From an uncultured Faecalibacterium sp. (GTDB lineage Bacteria; Bacillota; Clostridia; Oscillospirales; Ruminococcaceae): 31,279 bases of DNA. Position numbers and translations under genes: made by a program. The notes beneath the pieces were generated by a model. It searched no databases and was not told the origin of the DNA. It was given only the letters and a program-made list of their open reading frames with translations. The stretch spans positions 1-31,279 of the forward strand of contig CAKTFS010000020.1 of assembly GCA_934561115.1 (NCBI GenBank), in the 5' to 3' direction. Of this stretch, positions 13,724 through 23,208 are shown piece after piece. How positions within the stretch are numbered: position 1 is the first letter of the stretch; each line of letters begins with the position of its first letter.

Positions 13724-15640
13724 ATGAGAAGCAATAACCACAAGGAGAATCAGGCGCTGACCCCGATGCAGAAACAGGCGGTGCTGGTGTGCATCGTTTG
13801 TGCACTGGCTGCGCTGCTGACCATCGGCATCACCCTTACCATGCTCAAGCGGGGCAAGAACCCGACGGAGCAGCCGGGGGAGTCCTCTATTGATACCCCC
13901 GCGCCCGCCCCGGAAGGGGAGGAGGATATCTCCGACCACTACCAGATCAACCAGACCTCCAGCGCGCTGCTCACCGAGACTGCCGATGCCGGCAATGCCT
14001 ATCAGGAGCAGACCCTTTTTATCGGTGATTCCAACACGGTGCGCCTGTACGCCAATGGTCTGATCTCGCTGCAGCAGTTCTGCGCAAAAGAAGGCATTGG
14101 CACCAGCGCCGCCCTGAACGAGGGCATCGTCACCTTCAAGCGGGACGATAACCGCTACACCATCGCGCAGGCAGTGGCAAAAATGAAGCCCCGCCGGGTG
14201 GTCATCATGCTGGGCACCAACGACAACGGCATGAATACCGCGGACTTTATCAGCAACTATACCGCGCTGGTGCAGGCCATTCAGGCCAGCTATCCCTATA
14301 CCGATATCATCGTCAACACGGTGCCGCCGGTCCCGTCCAACCACTCCAACTACCCTAACATGGACCAGACCCGCATTGATGATTTCAATATGGCACTGCT
14401 GACCATGTGCGAGCAGCTGGGCGTCAAGTTCCTCAACTCTGCCGAGGCGCTCAAGGACGCCAACGGCTACGGCAATGTCGATTATTACCAGAGCGGGGAC
14501 ATCCACCTCAAGCCCGCAGGCCTGAAGGTGCTGCTGAAGTATCTGCGCACCCACGCCTATGAGACCGAGGACCGCCGCCCGGATACCAATAACATCCCCA
14601 CCCGCGCCGAGTATACCGCCAACCCCAGCTCCGCGGTGGAAGCGCCCAGCAGCTCGGAGGTGACTTCCTCCTCTGTTGTCGAGGACAAAACAGAGTATCA
14701 GGCCGGTTACCGTGTAGATAAAACCGGCGGCGGCACCTTGACCTGCGGCAACGAGAGCGGCAAGTCTCTTTCCATTAAGGTGACCAGTGCCACCCAGAGC
14801 GTAACCGTGACCGCTGTACCGGAGGACGGCTATGTGTTCGTCAAGTGGAGCGATGGCGTGACCAAGCGCACCCGCACCGACACCAATTTTGACCAGAACG
14901 TGGATGTGACTGCTGTGTTTGCGGCAGCCTCTATCCAGATCAGCAGCAGCGGCAAGGCTGTGCTGGGGGATGCCTACACCTTTAAAGCTACCCTCAAGGG
15001 CAAGTATCTGGATGCTTCCAGCATCCGCTGGTATGTCAACGGCACCGAGGTGACACAGGCTGCCGGTAAGACCACCGTAAAGGGCGAGGTAGACCCCTCC
15101 ATGCTGGGCGGCACCTTCCGGGTGTACGCCACCGCCAGCTATAACGACTGCACCGTGACCAGCAATAAGCTGGAACTTATGGTCAGCGGTGCATCGTCCA
15201 GCTCGTCCACCAGCACCAGCAGTTCCAGCGCTTCCTCTAAGGAGGATAAGCCTGCTTCTTCTAAAGAAGAAACGTCCTCCTCTAAGGAGGAAAAGCCGGC
15301 CTCTTCCAAGGAAGAGAAGCCCGCTTCTTCTTCTTCTTCCTCGAACGGTACTTCCGAAAGTACCGGCAGCTCCTCCAAGGTGGAGAAGCCCGCATCTTCT
15401 GCGGCCTCCTCTAAGGAAGAAAAGCCCGTCTCTTCTTCGCAGAGCAGCTCCTCTTCCAAGGAGGAAAAACCTGCTTCCTCCAAGCAGGAGCACACAGTTT
15501 CTTCTAAGGAGGAAACGTCTGCCTCCTCTAAGCAGGAGCATGCGGCTTCCTCCAAGGGAGAACAACCGGCTTCTTCTAAAGAGGAAAAGCCCGCTTCCTC
15601 CAAGACAGAGGCCAGCGCCAGCAAGGAAGCTGCCAACTAA
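13724..15640 (+). CDS. Membrane-anchored SGNH hydrolase with Ser/Glu/Lys-rich tail
   Basis: A 638-residue protein. A single N-terminal membrane helix (~19-41) anchors it outside. The SGNH/GDSL esterase domain (~90-290) shows block I IGDSN with Ser103, GTND with Asn166, and GDIHLKP with Asp259 and His261, so the catalytic set is complete. A bacterial-repeat/InlB-B-like module follows (~325-400; VTAVPEDGYVFVKWSDG) and an Ig-like region (~405-490). The last ~148 residues are low-complexity Ser/Lys/Glu/Pro. There is no LPXTG. Relatives deacetylate wall or cell-surface polysaccharide, which is a likely but unproven role. AGGAG precedes ATG 13724. Confidence 0.87.
   Translation: MRSNNHKENQALTPMQKQAVLVCIVCALAALLTIGITLTMLKRGKNPTEQPGESSIDTPAPAPEGEEDISDHYQINQTSSALLTETADAGNAYQEQTLFIGDSNTVRLYANGLISLQQFCAKEGIGTSAALNEGIVTFKRDDNRYTIAQAVAKMKPRRVVIMLGTNDNGMNTADFISNYTALVQAIQASYPYTDIIVNTVPPVPSNHSNYPNMDQTRIDDFNMALLTMCEQLGVKFLNSAEALKDANGYGNVDYYQSGDIHLKPAGLKVLLKYLRTHAYETEDRRPDTNNIPTRAEYTANPSSAVEAPSSSEVTSSSVVEDKTEYQAGYRVDKTGGGTLTCGNESGKSLSIKVTSATQSVTVTAVPEDGYVFVKWSDGVTKRTRTDTNFDQNVDVTAVFAAASIQISSSGKAVLGDAYTFKATLKGKYLDASSIRWYVNGTEVTQAAGKTTVKGEVDPSMLGGTFRVYATASYNDCTVTSNKLELMVSGASSSSSTSTSSSSASSKEDKPASSKEETSSSKEEKPASSKEEKPASSSSSSNGTSESTGSSSKVEKPASSAASSKEEKPVSSSQSSSSSKEEKPASSKQEHTVSSKEETSASSKQEHAASSKGEQPASSKEEKPASSKTEASASKEAAN
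15196..15637 (+). repeat. Degenerate coding repeat, SSKEEKPAS-type
   Basis: About a dozen imperfect copies of a Ser-Ser-Lys-Glu-Glu-Lys-Pro-Ala unit, built from TCTTCTAAGGAGGAAAAGCC-like 24-33 nt repeats, make up the tail of the SGNH hydrolase. Codons vary between copies. Such tails usually act as a flexible spacer through the wall, and slippage could change the length. Confidence 0.75.
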
Positions 15641-15695
15641 GGGCACATTCCTTCTCTGCGCTGCATAGGCTGGCGTGAGAGGAAGGTGGAGCCCT

Positions 15696-15917
15696 ATGTA
15701 CTGGCAAGAGATGCGCACACCCTCCCTGCCCGGGGAGAATGATGTGACCAACGGCAGCGTGGACTACTACGATACCGACTGGGAAAACGTGGATAACAGC
15801 GCACTGGAGGAAGAAATGCAGAAATGCGGTCTGACGCCCTGCGAGGGAAAGACAATGTGTCCGGACAACACCCCGGCACAAACAGACCTGTCTGCGTATG
15901 AAATTGTTTCTGAATAA
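15696..15917 (+). CDS. Small acidic protein of unknown function
   Basis: A 73-residue acidic protein without a signal peptide or membrane helix. It has two cysteines (KCGLTPCEGK) and a third in MCPDN. I chose ATG at 15696 with GGAAGGTGGAG immediately upstream; an in-frame ATG at 15675 lacks one. It follows the SGNH gene by 55 nt and is probably co-transcribed. I do not recognise the family. Confidence 0.6.
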   Translation: MYWQEMRTPSLPGENDVTNGSVDYYDTDWENVDNSALEEEMQKCGLTPCEGKTMCPDNTPAQTDLSAYEIVSE

Positions 15918-15918
15918 C

Positions 15919-15955
15919 GAGAAGCCAGCTCTGCCGGGGGTGGGGCTGGCTTCTC
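15919..15955 (+). terminator. Possible terminator hairpin
   Basis: An 11-bp perfect stem GAGAAGCCAGC with GCTGGCTTCTC, right after the small gene's stop. The tail is CCTGTTG rather than a T-run, so termination may be weak. Confidence 0.45.
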
Positions 15956-16003
15956 CCTGTTGATACACCAAAGTGGGAAATGCTGAAAAGAAAGTGAGAT
16001 ACT

Positions 16004-16744
16004 ATGGCAAAATATTATTGCATCCTGTTCGATGCGGACAATACGTTGCTCAACTTTGATGCAGCTGAAAACAAGGCGCTGGCCGAAACGCTGGTGAACT
16101 ACGGCATCGAGCCGGACGCCGAGACCGTGCAGACCTACCGCACCATCAACGAGGAGCTGTGGCGGCTGCTGGAAAAAGGCCAGATCCGCCGCGAAAAGCT
16201 GTTCGGCGAGCGGTTCAGCCGCTTTTTAAAGGCCATCGATGCCGCCGGTGACGGCGTGGAGATGAACCGCTACTATCTGGAGCAGCTGTCCACCCACCCG
16301 GACCTGATGAGCCCAGAGGTGCTGGACGTGCTGCGCGAACTTTCCGAGGTGGCAACGCTGGCCATCGTCAGCAACGGTGCCCAGAAGGTGCAGACCCGCC
16401 GTCTGGCAGAAAGCGGCGTGATGAACTTTATGGAGGACGTGTTCATCTCTGAGAAAATGGGCTGCGAAAAGCCTAGTGCCCGCATCTTCGATGCCGCCCT
16501 GCGCGCGCTGGGCGTGGAGAACCGGGAGCACGTTCTGATGGTGGGCGACAGCCTGTCCAGCGATATTCAGGGCGGCAGCAACGCCGGGCTGGATACCTGC
16601 TGGTACAACCCCAACCACGCCGAGAACCCCGGTAAGGTGATCCCTACCTACGAGATCGCCAGTCTGGAAGAGCTGTATCCGCTGGTGATGGAGCAGGAGG
16701 AGCTGGCCAATGTTGGCCTGAAGAACCGCCGCCACCAGTGCTGA
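16004..16744 (+). CDS. YjjG-type pyrimidine 5'-nucleotidase (HAD family)
   Basis: A 246-residue HAD hydrolase. YjjG enzymes dephosphorylate pyrimidine and non-canonical nucleoside monophosphates, keeping modified bases out of DNA. Motif I is FDADNTLL (Asp10, Asp12; the Asn-Thr replaces Gly-Thr, as in YjjG). Motif II is VSNGAQ, motif III KMGCEKPS, motif IV VGDSLSSDIQG. ATG at 16004 follows a GAAAG/GTGAG-type weak ribosome site. The ABC-F gene starts 33 nt after its stop, so they may form one unit. Confidence 0.88.
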   Translation: MAKYYCILFDADNTLLNFDAAENKALAETLVNYGIEPDAETVQTYRTINEELWRLLEKGQIRREKLFGERFSRFLKAIDAAGDGVEMNRYYLEQLSTHPDLMSPEVLDVLRELSEVATLAIVSNGAQKVQTRRLAESGVMNFMEDVFISEKMGCEKPSARIFDAALRALGVENREHVLMVGDSLSSDIQGGSNAGLDTCWYNPNHAENPGKVIPTYEIASLEELYPLVMEQEELANVGLKNRRHQC

Positions 16745-16777
16745 GAGATGAAAAAGAACGGATAACGGATCAAAACT

Positions 16778-18673
16778 ATGCTGATACATTTGGAAAAACT
16801 GGGTAAGACCTTTGGCGAAAAGGTGGTGCTGCACGATGTGACCGCCAGTGTCGAGCGGGAGGACCGCATCGGCATCGTGGGACAAAACGGCGCAGGCAAG
16901 ACCACCCTGCTCAAGATCCTTACCGGCGAATATCAGGACTACGAGGGCGAGTTCAGTGTGACCCATGGGGTAACGCTGGGCTATCTGGAGCAGAACGCAA
17001 AGCTGGACGCTACGCTGGATATCTACGGCGAGATGCGCGCCACCTTTGCCCCGGTGCTGGACGCCATGGCGCAGATGCAAATTCTAGAGCGCCGCATGGC
17101 TGCCCAGCCCGATAACGCCGATTTGCTGGCACAGCACGATGCCCTGCAGAATATTGTGGACGCCGCCGACGGCTACAATATGGACGTGAACATCAAAAAG
17201 GTGCTGTCCGGCATGGGTTTTGCGCAGGATACATGGCAAAAGAACATTGCGGTGCTCTCCGGCGGCGAACTGACAAGACTGCGTCTGGCAAAGCTGCTGC
17301 TGGAAAAACCGGATGTCCTCATTCTGGACGAGCCCACCAACCACTTGGACTTTGCCACCATGGAATGGCTGGAAAATTACCTCAAGGGCTACTCCGGTGC
17401 GGTGCTGGTGGTCAGCCACGACCGCTATTTCTTGGATAACGTGTGTACAAAGATCTGGGAGGTATCCTTCCAGACCATGACTACCTACAAAGGCAACTTC
17501 TCGGCCTATCTGCCCCAGAAGGAAGCTGCCGATGCCCTGCGCCAGAAGCAGCACGATACTGATGTGGCACTGGCTGAAAAGCTGCAGGACTATGTGGACC
17601 GCAACCTTGTGCGCGCCTCCACTACCAAAATGGCGCAGAGCCGCCGCAAGCAGCTGGAAAAGCTGGAGATCACCGAAGCACCCAAGGACGAGACCAATCA
17701 GCTCAAGTTCCGCTTTGAATATGACGTAGAGCCGTGGAATGAACTGGTGCTGCTGAAAAACCTCAGCATCAAGATCGGGGAGCGTACCCTGCTGGAGCCC
17801 TTTACCTATACGGTCTGCCGCGGGCAGCGGCTTATCATTGCCGGCCCCAACGGTGCAGGAAAATCCACCCTGATGCAGGTGCTGGACGGCAAACGCCGCC
17901 CCTCCGGCGGCATGGTGCGGCTGGGCACCGGGGCGCGGCCCAGCATTTTTGCCCAGCAGCAGAACCGTCTGGGGCAGGGCAGAGTCATTGATGTCATCTG
18001 GAACAAGTACCCCCGCATGACCGAGTTGGAGGTGCGCAGCCACCTTGCAAAGCTGGGCTTCCGGGGTGATACCGTGTTCAAGCCCTGTGAGGCATTGTCC
18101 GGCGGCGAGCTGGCGCGTCTGCGCTTTGCAGAGATCGTGCTGGAACGGCCGAACCTGCTGTTTTTGGACGAGCCTACCAACCACTTGGACATCTACACCC
18201 GCGAAAACCTGACCGAAGCACTGATGGCCTATACCGGCACCCTGCTGCTGGTCACCCACGACCGTCACCTGATGAACAGTCTGGCCTGTCCCATCCTCTA
18301 CCTTGAGGACGGCAAGGCGGTGCTTTACCCCAGCTACGATGCCCTGATGGGACGTGCCGCCCCGGTGCAGGCTGCGCAGAAGGCTGCCGAGCCCGTCAAG
18401 ACCGGCTACGGCAAGGAACAGCGCCGCCGCCGCGCCGAGCTGCGCGCCAAGATCAAGGCCTGCGAGGACGAGATGGAAGCCTGCGGTGCACGCGAGGTGG
18501 AGCTGGACAACGAGATCAACTCCCCGGAGGTATACAACGACCCCGACCTGCTGCGCCAGAAAAGCGATGAGCTGAGCGACCTGCGCTTCCATCAGGAGGA
18601 ACTTTTTGCCGCATGGGAAGCCGCCATGGAAGAGCAGGAAGCCTACGAACAGACGCAGCAGCCCGAAGAATAA
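16778..18673 (+). CDS. ABC-F family ATPase
   Basis: A 631-residue protein with two ABC ATPase domains and no membrane segments, so a ribosome-associated ABC-F protein rather than a transporter. Domain 1: Walker A GQNGAGKTT (35-43), LSGGE (~160), DEPTNHLD (~184-191). Domain 2: Walker A GPNGAGKST (356-364), LSGGE (~440), DEPTNHLD (~464-471). The inter-domain linker (~235-310) is charged and helical. A C-terminal coiled coil (~540-631) recalls Uup/YdiF. Roles in the family run from translation-factor function to antibiotic protection; which applies here cannot be told. Confidence 0.93.
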   Translation: MLIHLEKLGKTFGEKVVLHDVTASVEREDRIGIVGQNGAGKTTLLKILTGEYQDYEGEFSVTHGVTLGYLEQNAKLDATLDIYGEMRATFAPVLDAMAQMQILERRMAAQPDNADLLAQHDALQNIVDAADGYNMDVNIKKVLSGMGFAQDTWQKNIAVLSGGELTRLRLAKLLLEKPDVLILDEPTNHLDFATMEWLENYLKGYSGAVLVVSHDRYFLDNVCTKIWEVSFQTMTTYKGNFSAYLPQKEAADALRQKQHDTDVALAEKLQDYVDRNLVRASTTKMAQSRRKQLEKLEITEAPKDETNQLKFRFEYDVEPWNELVLLKNLSIKIGERTLLEPFTYTVCRGQRLIIAGPNGAGKSTLMQVLDGKRRPSGGMVRLGTGARPSIFAQQQNRLGQGRVIDVIWNKYPRMTELEVRSHLAKLGFRGDTVFKPCEALSGGELARLRFAEIVLERPNLLFLDEPTNHLDIYTRENLTEALMAYTGTLLLVTHDRHLMNSLACPILYLEDGKAVLYPSYDALMGRAAPVQAAQKAAEPVKTGYGKEQRRRRAELRAKIKACEDEMEACGAREVELDNEINSPEVYNDPDLLRQKSDELSDLRFHQEELFAAWEAAMEEQEAYEQTQQPEE

Positions 18674-18688
18674 AGGAGCGTATCCTCT

Positions 18689-19234
18689 ATGCCTAAAAAT
18701 CACCGCAACTATCAAAAAACACGGCACATCGCCCTGTCCGGCCTGCTGTTTGCGCTGGCCATGGCGCTTTCCTTCATTGAGGGCACGCTGGTCATCCCCG
18801 GGCTTTTGCCGGGCATGAAGCTGGGCCTTGCCAACATCGTGGTCATGTACGCCTTGTTCTTCATGGGTCCCCGGCAGGCACTGGTACTGGATGTACTCAA
18901 GGCGCTGTTTGTCTTTCTGGTTTCCGGCTTTACGGCGGGCTTCCTCTCGCTGTGCGGCGGGCTTTTGTCCCTTGCGGTGATGTGGGTGCTGTACTATCTT
19001 TTGCCGGTGCGCCCCACATGGTTCATCCTGTCGGTCTGCGGCGCACTGGCGCATAACGTGGGGCAGCTGCTGAGCGCGGGGGTCATCATCTCTTCGTCCT
19101 TGTCGCTGTACTACGCGCCGGTCATGCTGGTGCTGGGGCTTGTCATGGGCGCGCTCACCTCGGTCACCCTGCGGGCGCTGCTGCCCGCGCTGGGCAAAAT
19201 GGGCTTCAACACCCACGAAAACCGCCCCGAATGA
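18689..19234 (+). CDS. Gx transporter family membrane protein
   Basis: A 181-residue, five- to six-helix membrane protein with the family-like GTLVIPGLLPGMKLGLANIV stretch near residues 32-51. This family has often been labelled 'heptaprenyl diphosphate synthase component I', a name now considered doubtful; it looks like a small ECF-type substrate-binding membrane component. AAAGGAG is 10 bases before ATG. The gene sits 15 nt after the ABC-F stop and is probably co-transcribed with it. Confidence 0.85.
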   Translation: MPKNHRNYQKTRHIALSGLLFALAMALSFIEGTLVIPGLLPGMKLGLANIVVMYALFFMGPRQALVLDVLKALFVFLVSGFTAGFLSLCGGLLSLAVMWVLYYLLPVRPTWFILSVCGALAHNVGQLLSAGVIISSSLSLYYAPVMLVLGLVMGALTSVTLRALLPALGKMGFNTHENRPE

Positions 19235-19255
19235 CCGACCATTCCGGCAAGGCAG

Positions 19256-19283
19256 TTGCATTTTGGCCGGAAATCTGTATAAT
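19256..19283 (+). promoter_or_regulatory. Promoter of lon
   Basis: TTGCAT, 16 bp, perfect TATAAT (19278-19283). The leader is about 85 nt. I found no CIRCE or CtsR-type heat-shock operator near it. Confidence 0.7.
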
Positions 19284-19328
19284 AAGGAAACAACTGTATT
19301 TTTATCTAAAAGACCCCAAAGGATAGCG

Positions 19329-19357
19329 CTGCCGCAGCATGGGAACTTGAGCGGCAG
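19329..19357 (+). promoter_or_regulatory. Hairpin in the lon leader
   Basis: CTGCCGC (19329-19335) pairs with GCGGCAG (19351-19357), ending only 2 nt before the GGGAGGTG ribosome site of lon. It does not cover that site and has no T-run. It could stabilise the mRNA or tune initiation; no known riboswitch is recognised. Confidence 0.45.
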
Positions 19358-19374
19358 TCGGGAGGTGTTTGTAT

Positions 19375-21828
19375 ATGTCTGAAAAAGTTACCATCAAGGT
19401 CGAGCGTAAGGAGCTCCATCTGCCCACCATCGCACTGCGCGGGCTGGTGGTGTTCCCCAACAACCTTGTTCATTTTGAAGTCGGACGGGAAAAGAGCATT
19501 GCCGCCGTGGAGTGGGCCATGGCCAATAACTCCAACGTATTTCTGGTCGCCCAGAAGGAGATGGAGACCAGCGAGCCCACCCAGCAGGATCTGTACACCT
19601 ACGGTGTAGTAGCCGAGGTCAAGCAGGTGCTGCGTGTGTCGGACGAACTGGTCAAGGTACTGGTAGAGGGCAAGTACCGCGCCAAGCTGACCGAGCTGGA
19701 TACCACCGGCGATTTTCTGCTGTCTGCCGTGCGCTCCGCCCCGGTGCGTGCCGCAAAGCCCGAGGAGGCTGTGGAGACCGAGGCGCTGCTCCGCGCCCTC
19801 AAGACCGGCTTTGACGAATATCTGGGCATGAACCCGCGCCTTGCCAAGGACGTGGTGTTCACCATCGTTTCCAGCGATGACCCCATGTTCCTCACCGAGT
19901 ATATGCCGGCAAACCTCTTGTTCCGCTACGAGGACAAGCAGGCCGTGATGAACGAGAACACCCTCAACGGCCGTCTGCAGCGCCTTGTGGAGATGCTGCG
20001 CCGCGAGTGTCAGGTGATGAAGATCGAAAAGGAGATCGCGGAAAAGGTCAACGAGTCCATGGACAAGAACCAGCGCGATTACTACCTGCACGAGCAGCTG
20101 CACATCATCAACGATGAACTGGGCGAGGGGGACGATACCCACGCCGAAGCCGACGATTACCGCCGCAAGATCCGGGAGCTGCACCTTGCCGAGGACAGCG
20201 AGAAAAAGCTGCTCAAGGAGGTAGACCGCCTTTCCCGGATGCAGAGCAGCAATCAGGAAGCCACGGTCATCCGCACCTATCTGGATACCTGTCTGGATCT
20301 GCCGTGGAATACCATGACTGTGGATGATCTGGATATCCACCGCGCCCAGCAGATCCTGGACCGGGATCACTACGGCCTGAAAAAGGTCAAGGACCGCATT
20401 CTGGAAACGCTGGCTGTGCGCAAGCTGGCACCGGATGTGAAGGCGCAGATCATTTGCTTGGTCGGCCCTCCGGGTGTGGGCAAGACCAGTATTGCGCGCT
20501 CCATCGCCGAAAGCCTTGGCCGCAAGTATGTGCGCATCAGTCTTGGCGGCGTGCGGGACGAGGCTGAGATCCGCGGCCACCGCCGCACCTACATCGGTGC
20601 CATGCCCGGCAAGATCATCAGCGCCATGATCACCGCCAAGTCCTCCAACCCCCTGATGCTGCTGGACGAGATTGACAAGCTGGCAGGGGACTTCCGGGGC
20701 GACCCGGCGGCAGCTCTGCTGGAAGCGCTGGACCCGGAGCAGAACAGCACTTTTAACGATCATTTCATCGATATCCCGTTTGACCTGAGCCATGTGCTCT
20801 TTATTACCACCGCCAATGATCTGGGCAGCATCCCCGGCCCGCTGCGCGACCGCATGGACGTCATCGAGCTGCCCAGCTATACCCGCGTGGAAAAATACAA
20901 TATTGCCCGCAAGCATCTGCTGCCCAAGCAGCTCAAGGCCTGCGGTCTGACCGGCAAGGTCACCATGAACCAAGGCGCACTCTACGGCATCATCGACGGC
21001 TACACCCGCGAGGCCGGTGTGCGTAATCTGGAGCGTACCATCACCAGTGTGCTGCGCAAGTGTGCCCGCAAGATCGCTTCCGGCGAGGTGGAGAGCGTGG
21101 CGGTGACCGCCGCCATGCTGGAGGAGCTGCTGGGGCCCCGCATCGTCAAGCCGGACTTCCTCAACCGCACCAATGCCGTGGGCATTGCCAATGGTCTGGC
21201 ATGGACCAGTGTGGGCGGCGAGACCCTGCCCATTGAGGTGCAGGTCATGGATAACGGCACCGGCAAGATCACCGTTACCGGCTCTTTGGGCGATGTGATG
21301 AAGGAGAGCGCACAGCTGGCAGTTACTTGGGTGCGCGTCCATGCCGAGGAATACGGCATCGACCCTGAGCGGCTGAAAAAATGCGACCTGCACATCCACG
21401 CCCCGGAGGGCGCTGTGCCCAAGGACGGCCCCAGTGCAGGCGTCACCCTGACCACGGCACTGGTGTCCTGCCTGTCCGGTGTGCCGGTGCGCGGCGATGT
21501 GGCTATGACCGGCGAGATCACCCTGCACGGCAATGTGCTGCCCATCGGCGGCTTGCGGGAAAAGAGCATGGCTGCCTACCGCGAGGGCATGAAGACCGTG
21601 CTCATCCCCAAGGACAACGAGCCGGACCTGTACGATGTGGATGAGGAGGTTAAGAAGAACCTGACCTTCCTGCCTATGCAGAACCTCTCGCAGGTGCTGG
21701 CTGCCGCTCTGCTTAAGCCGAAAGCTGCTAAAAGCACCGCAGGCCGTCCCCGCACCAAAAAGTCCAAGGCAGGGGAGAACCGCATCCCCGCTGCGCCTGA
21801 GAAGAACCAGCCGGGCGCTGTCTGCTGA
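19375..21828 (+). CDS. lon: ATP-dependent protease Lon
   Basis: An 817-residue LonA protease that unfolds and degrades damaged and regulatory proteins in the cytoplasm. The N-terminal LON substrate domain ([15 protein letters not shown], residues ~14-28) is followed by a helical region. The AAA+ domain has Walker [10 protein letters not shown] (364-372) and LLDEIDK. The protease domain has catalytic Ser687 in PKDGPSAG and Lys730 in GGLREKS. ATG at 19375 has GGGAGGTG 7 bases upstream; a TTG two codons earlier is less likely. It is the first gene of a close run with ysxC, a methyltransferase and hslO, the latter also a protein-quality factor. Confidence 0.96.
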   Translation: MSEKVTIKVERKELHLPTIALRGLVVFPNNLVHFEVGREKSIAAVEWAMANNSNVFLVAQKEMETSEPTQQDLYTYGVVAEVKQVLRVSDELVKVLVEGKYRAKLTELDTTGDFLLSAVRSAPVRAAKPEEAVETEALLRALKTGFDEYLGMNPRLAKDVVFTIVSSDDPMFLTEYMPANLLFRYEDKQAVMNENTLNGRLQRLVEMLRRECQVMKIEKEIAEKVNESMDKNQRDYYLHEQLHIINDELGEGDDTHAEADDYRRKIRELHLAEDSEKKLLKEVDRLSRMQSSNQEATVIRTYLDTCLDLPWNTMTVDDLDIHRAQQILDRDHYGLKKVKDRILETLAVRKLAPDVKAQIICLVGPPGVGKTSIARSIAESLGRKYVRISLGGVRDEAEIRGHRRTYIGAMPGKIISAMITAKSSNPLMLLDEIDKLAGDFRGDPAAALLEALDPEQNSTFNDHFIDIPFDLSHVLFITTANDLGSIPGPLRDRMDVIELPSYTRVEKYNIARKHLLPKQLKACGLTGKVTMNQGALYGIIDGYTREAGVRNLERTITSVLRKCARKIASGEVESVAVTAAMLEELLGPRIVKPDFLNRTNAVGIANGLAWTSVGGETLPIEVQVMDNGTGKITVTGSLGDVMKESAQLAVTWVRVHAEEYGIDPERLKKCDLHIHAPEGAVPKDGPSAGVTLTTALVSCLSGVPVRGDVAMTGEITLHGNVLPIGGLREKSMAAYREGMKTVLIPKDNEPDLYDVDEEVKKNLTFLPMQNLSQVLAAALLKPKAAKSTAGRPRTKKSKAGENRIPAAPEKNQPGAVC

Positions 21829-21848
21829 AAAACAGAAAGGAACACGCC

Positions 21849-22451
21849 ATGATCTTCAATAAAGCTGATTTTATTGCCAGCTATGGCATTTCCAGCCAGC
21901 TGCCCGAAAGCGACCGCCCGGAGCTGAGCTTTTCGGGGCGCTCCAACGTGGGCAAATCCAGCCTGATCAACAAGCTGTGCAGCCGCAAAAATCTGGCGCG
22001 CGTGTCCAGTACGCCGGGCAAAACGGCTACCATCAACTTCTATTCCGTGGACGACTGCTACTTTGTGGACCTACCGGGCTATGGCTACGCCAAGGTGAGC
22101 AATGCCGACCGCGAGCGCTGGGACGACCTGATCAACAGCTACTTCGAGGCGCCCCGCCACCACACCCTGCTGGTGCAGCTGCTGGACTGCCGCCACGCCC
22201 CCAGCGCAGACGACCTGCAGATGCTGCGCTACCTGCACTACCACCGCATCCCCTATGTGGTGGCGCTGACCAAGGCGGATAAGCTGAAAAAGAGCCAGCT
22301 TGCCAAAACGCAGGAGGACTTTGAAAACATCTGCCGCCCCTATGGCTGCCAGAAGGTGGTGCTGACCAGCGGCGAAAACGGCTACGGCATTCCGGAGCTG
22401 CAGGCGGTGCTCAATGCTGCAGTGGCTGCGGAAAACGAGGAAGCGGAGTAA
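21849..22451 (+). CDS. ysxC: Ribosome biogenesis GTP-binding protein YsxC/YihA (EngB)
   Basis: A 200-residue TRAFAC GTPase needed for 50S ribosomal subunit assembly. G1 is GRSNVGKSS (30-38), G3 DLPGYG (~74-79), G4 TKADK (~140), followed by a short C-terminal part, the normal EngB length. AAAGGAA precedes ATG. lon-ysxC adjacency is conserved in many Firmicutes, including B. subtilis, which supports both calls. The next gene starts 4 nt after its stop. Confidence 0.95.
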   Translation: MIFNKADFIASYGISSQLPESDRPELSFSGRSNVGKSSLINKLCSRKNLARVSSTPGKTATINFYSVDDCYFVDLPGYGYAKVSNADRERWDDLINSYFEAPRHHTLLVQLLDCRHAPSADDLQMLRYLHYHRIPYVVALTKADKLKKSQLAKTQEDFENICRPYGCQKVVLTSGENGYGIPELQAVLNAAVAAENEEAE

Positions 22452-22455
22452 CGCC

Positions 22456-23205
22456 ATGGCTTACAACGAATTTGCCTATTTCTACGATGAATTCAACGGC
22501 GAAGCGGACTACGATGCCCTGTACAGCCAGATCCATGCAAAGCTGGAAGCCCACGGCATCCACGACGGTATTGTAGCCGACCTTGGCTGCGGCACCGGGG
22601 AACTGACCCTGATGCTGACGCAGGCGGGCTACGATATGATCGGCATCGACCAGTCGGAGGAGATGCTCTGCGTGGTGCGGGATAAGGCCGAGCAACTGGG
22701 GCTTTCCGGCCGCTTGCTGCTGCTCCGGCAGGACCTGCTCAAGCTGGATCTCTACGGTACCATCCGGGCAGCGGTATCTACCTTTGATACCTTCAACCAT
22801 ATCCCGGATCTGGATACCGCCATTGCCAATGCGGGCTTTTTTATGGAAAAGGGTGGCGTGTTCCTGTTTGATATGAACACCCCCTATAAGCACCAGAAGG
22901 TTCTGGGTGATAACGAATTCACCTTTGAGGAAGAGGACGCCGCCTGCGTGTGGCGCAACCACTATAACGCCGCCGACCGCAAGGTGGAGATCACGGTGGA
23001 CATTGATTATCACGAGACCGGCGAGCATTTCCGCGAGGAATTCTGCGAGTACACCTACGATCTGGACACTATCCGTGCATCGCTGGAAAAGCACGGCTTT
23101 GCGCTGGAAAGCGTCTGCGACGGCGAAACTTTCGGCCCGCTGACCGAGGAAAGCCAGCGCTACTTCTTCTGCGCAACAAAACAGTATACACAACTGGAGG
23201 AATAA
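22456..23205 (+). CDS. Class I SAM-dependent methyltransferase
   Basis: A 249-residue protein with SAM-binding motif I VADLGCGTGELT (40-51), post-I GIDQSEEML, and a STFDTFNHIPD stretch in place of motif IV. It opens with YNEFAYFYDEFN, common in the YyaT/YodH-like Firmicute methyltransferases of unknown substrate. I chose ATG at 22456, with GGAG 7 bases upstream; the frame runs back into ysxC. It lies between ysxC and hslO with gaps of 4 and 3 nt, a clear operon. Confidence 0.87.
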   Translation: MAYNEFAYFYDEFNGEADYDALYSQIHAKLEAHGIHDGIVADLGCGTGELTLMLTQAGYDMIGIDQSEEMLCVVRDKAEQLGLSGRLLLLRQDLLKLDLYGTIRAAVSTFDTFNHIPDLDTAIANAGFFMEKGGVFLFDMNTPYKHQKVLGDNEFTFEEEDAACVWRNHYNAADRKVEITVDIDYHETGEHFREEFCEYTYDLDTIRASLEKHGFALESVCDGETFGPLTEESQRYFFCATKQYTQLEE

Positions 23206-23208
23206 CCT

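Noticed and set aside
13694..15751. 685-codon minus-strand frame rich in Gly/Arg/Leu
   Set aside because: Antisense of the SGNH hydrolase and its repeats; no ribosome site or domain.
17084..19261. 725-codon open frame opposite the ABC-F and Gx genes
   Set aside because: Shadow of well-supported plus-strand genes; the composition is typical of antisense frames.
19284..19374. CIRCE or CtsR operator, or riboswitch, in the lon leader
   Set aside because: Neither TTAGCACTC/GAGTGCTAA nor a CtsR heptad repeat is present; only a simple hairpin is seen.
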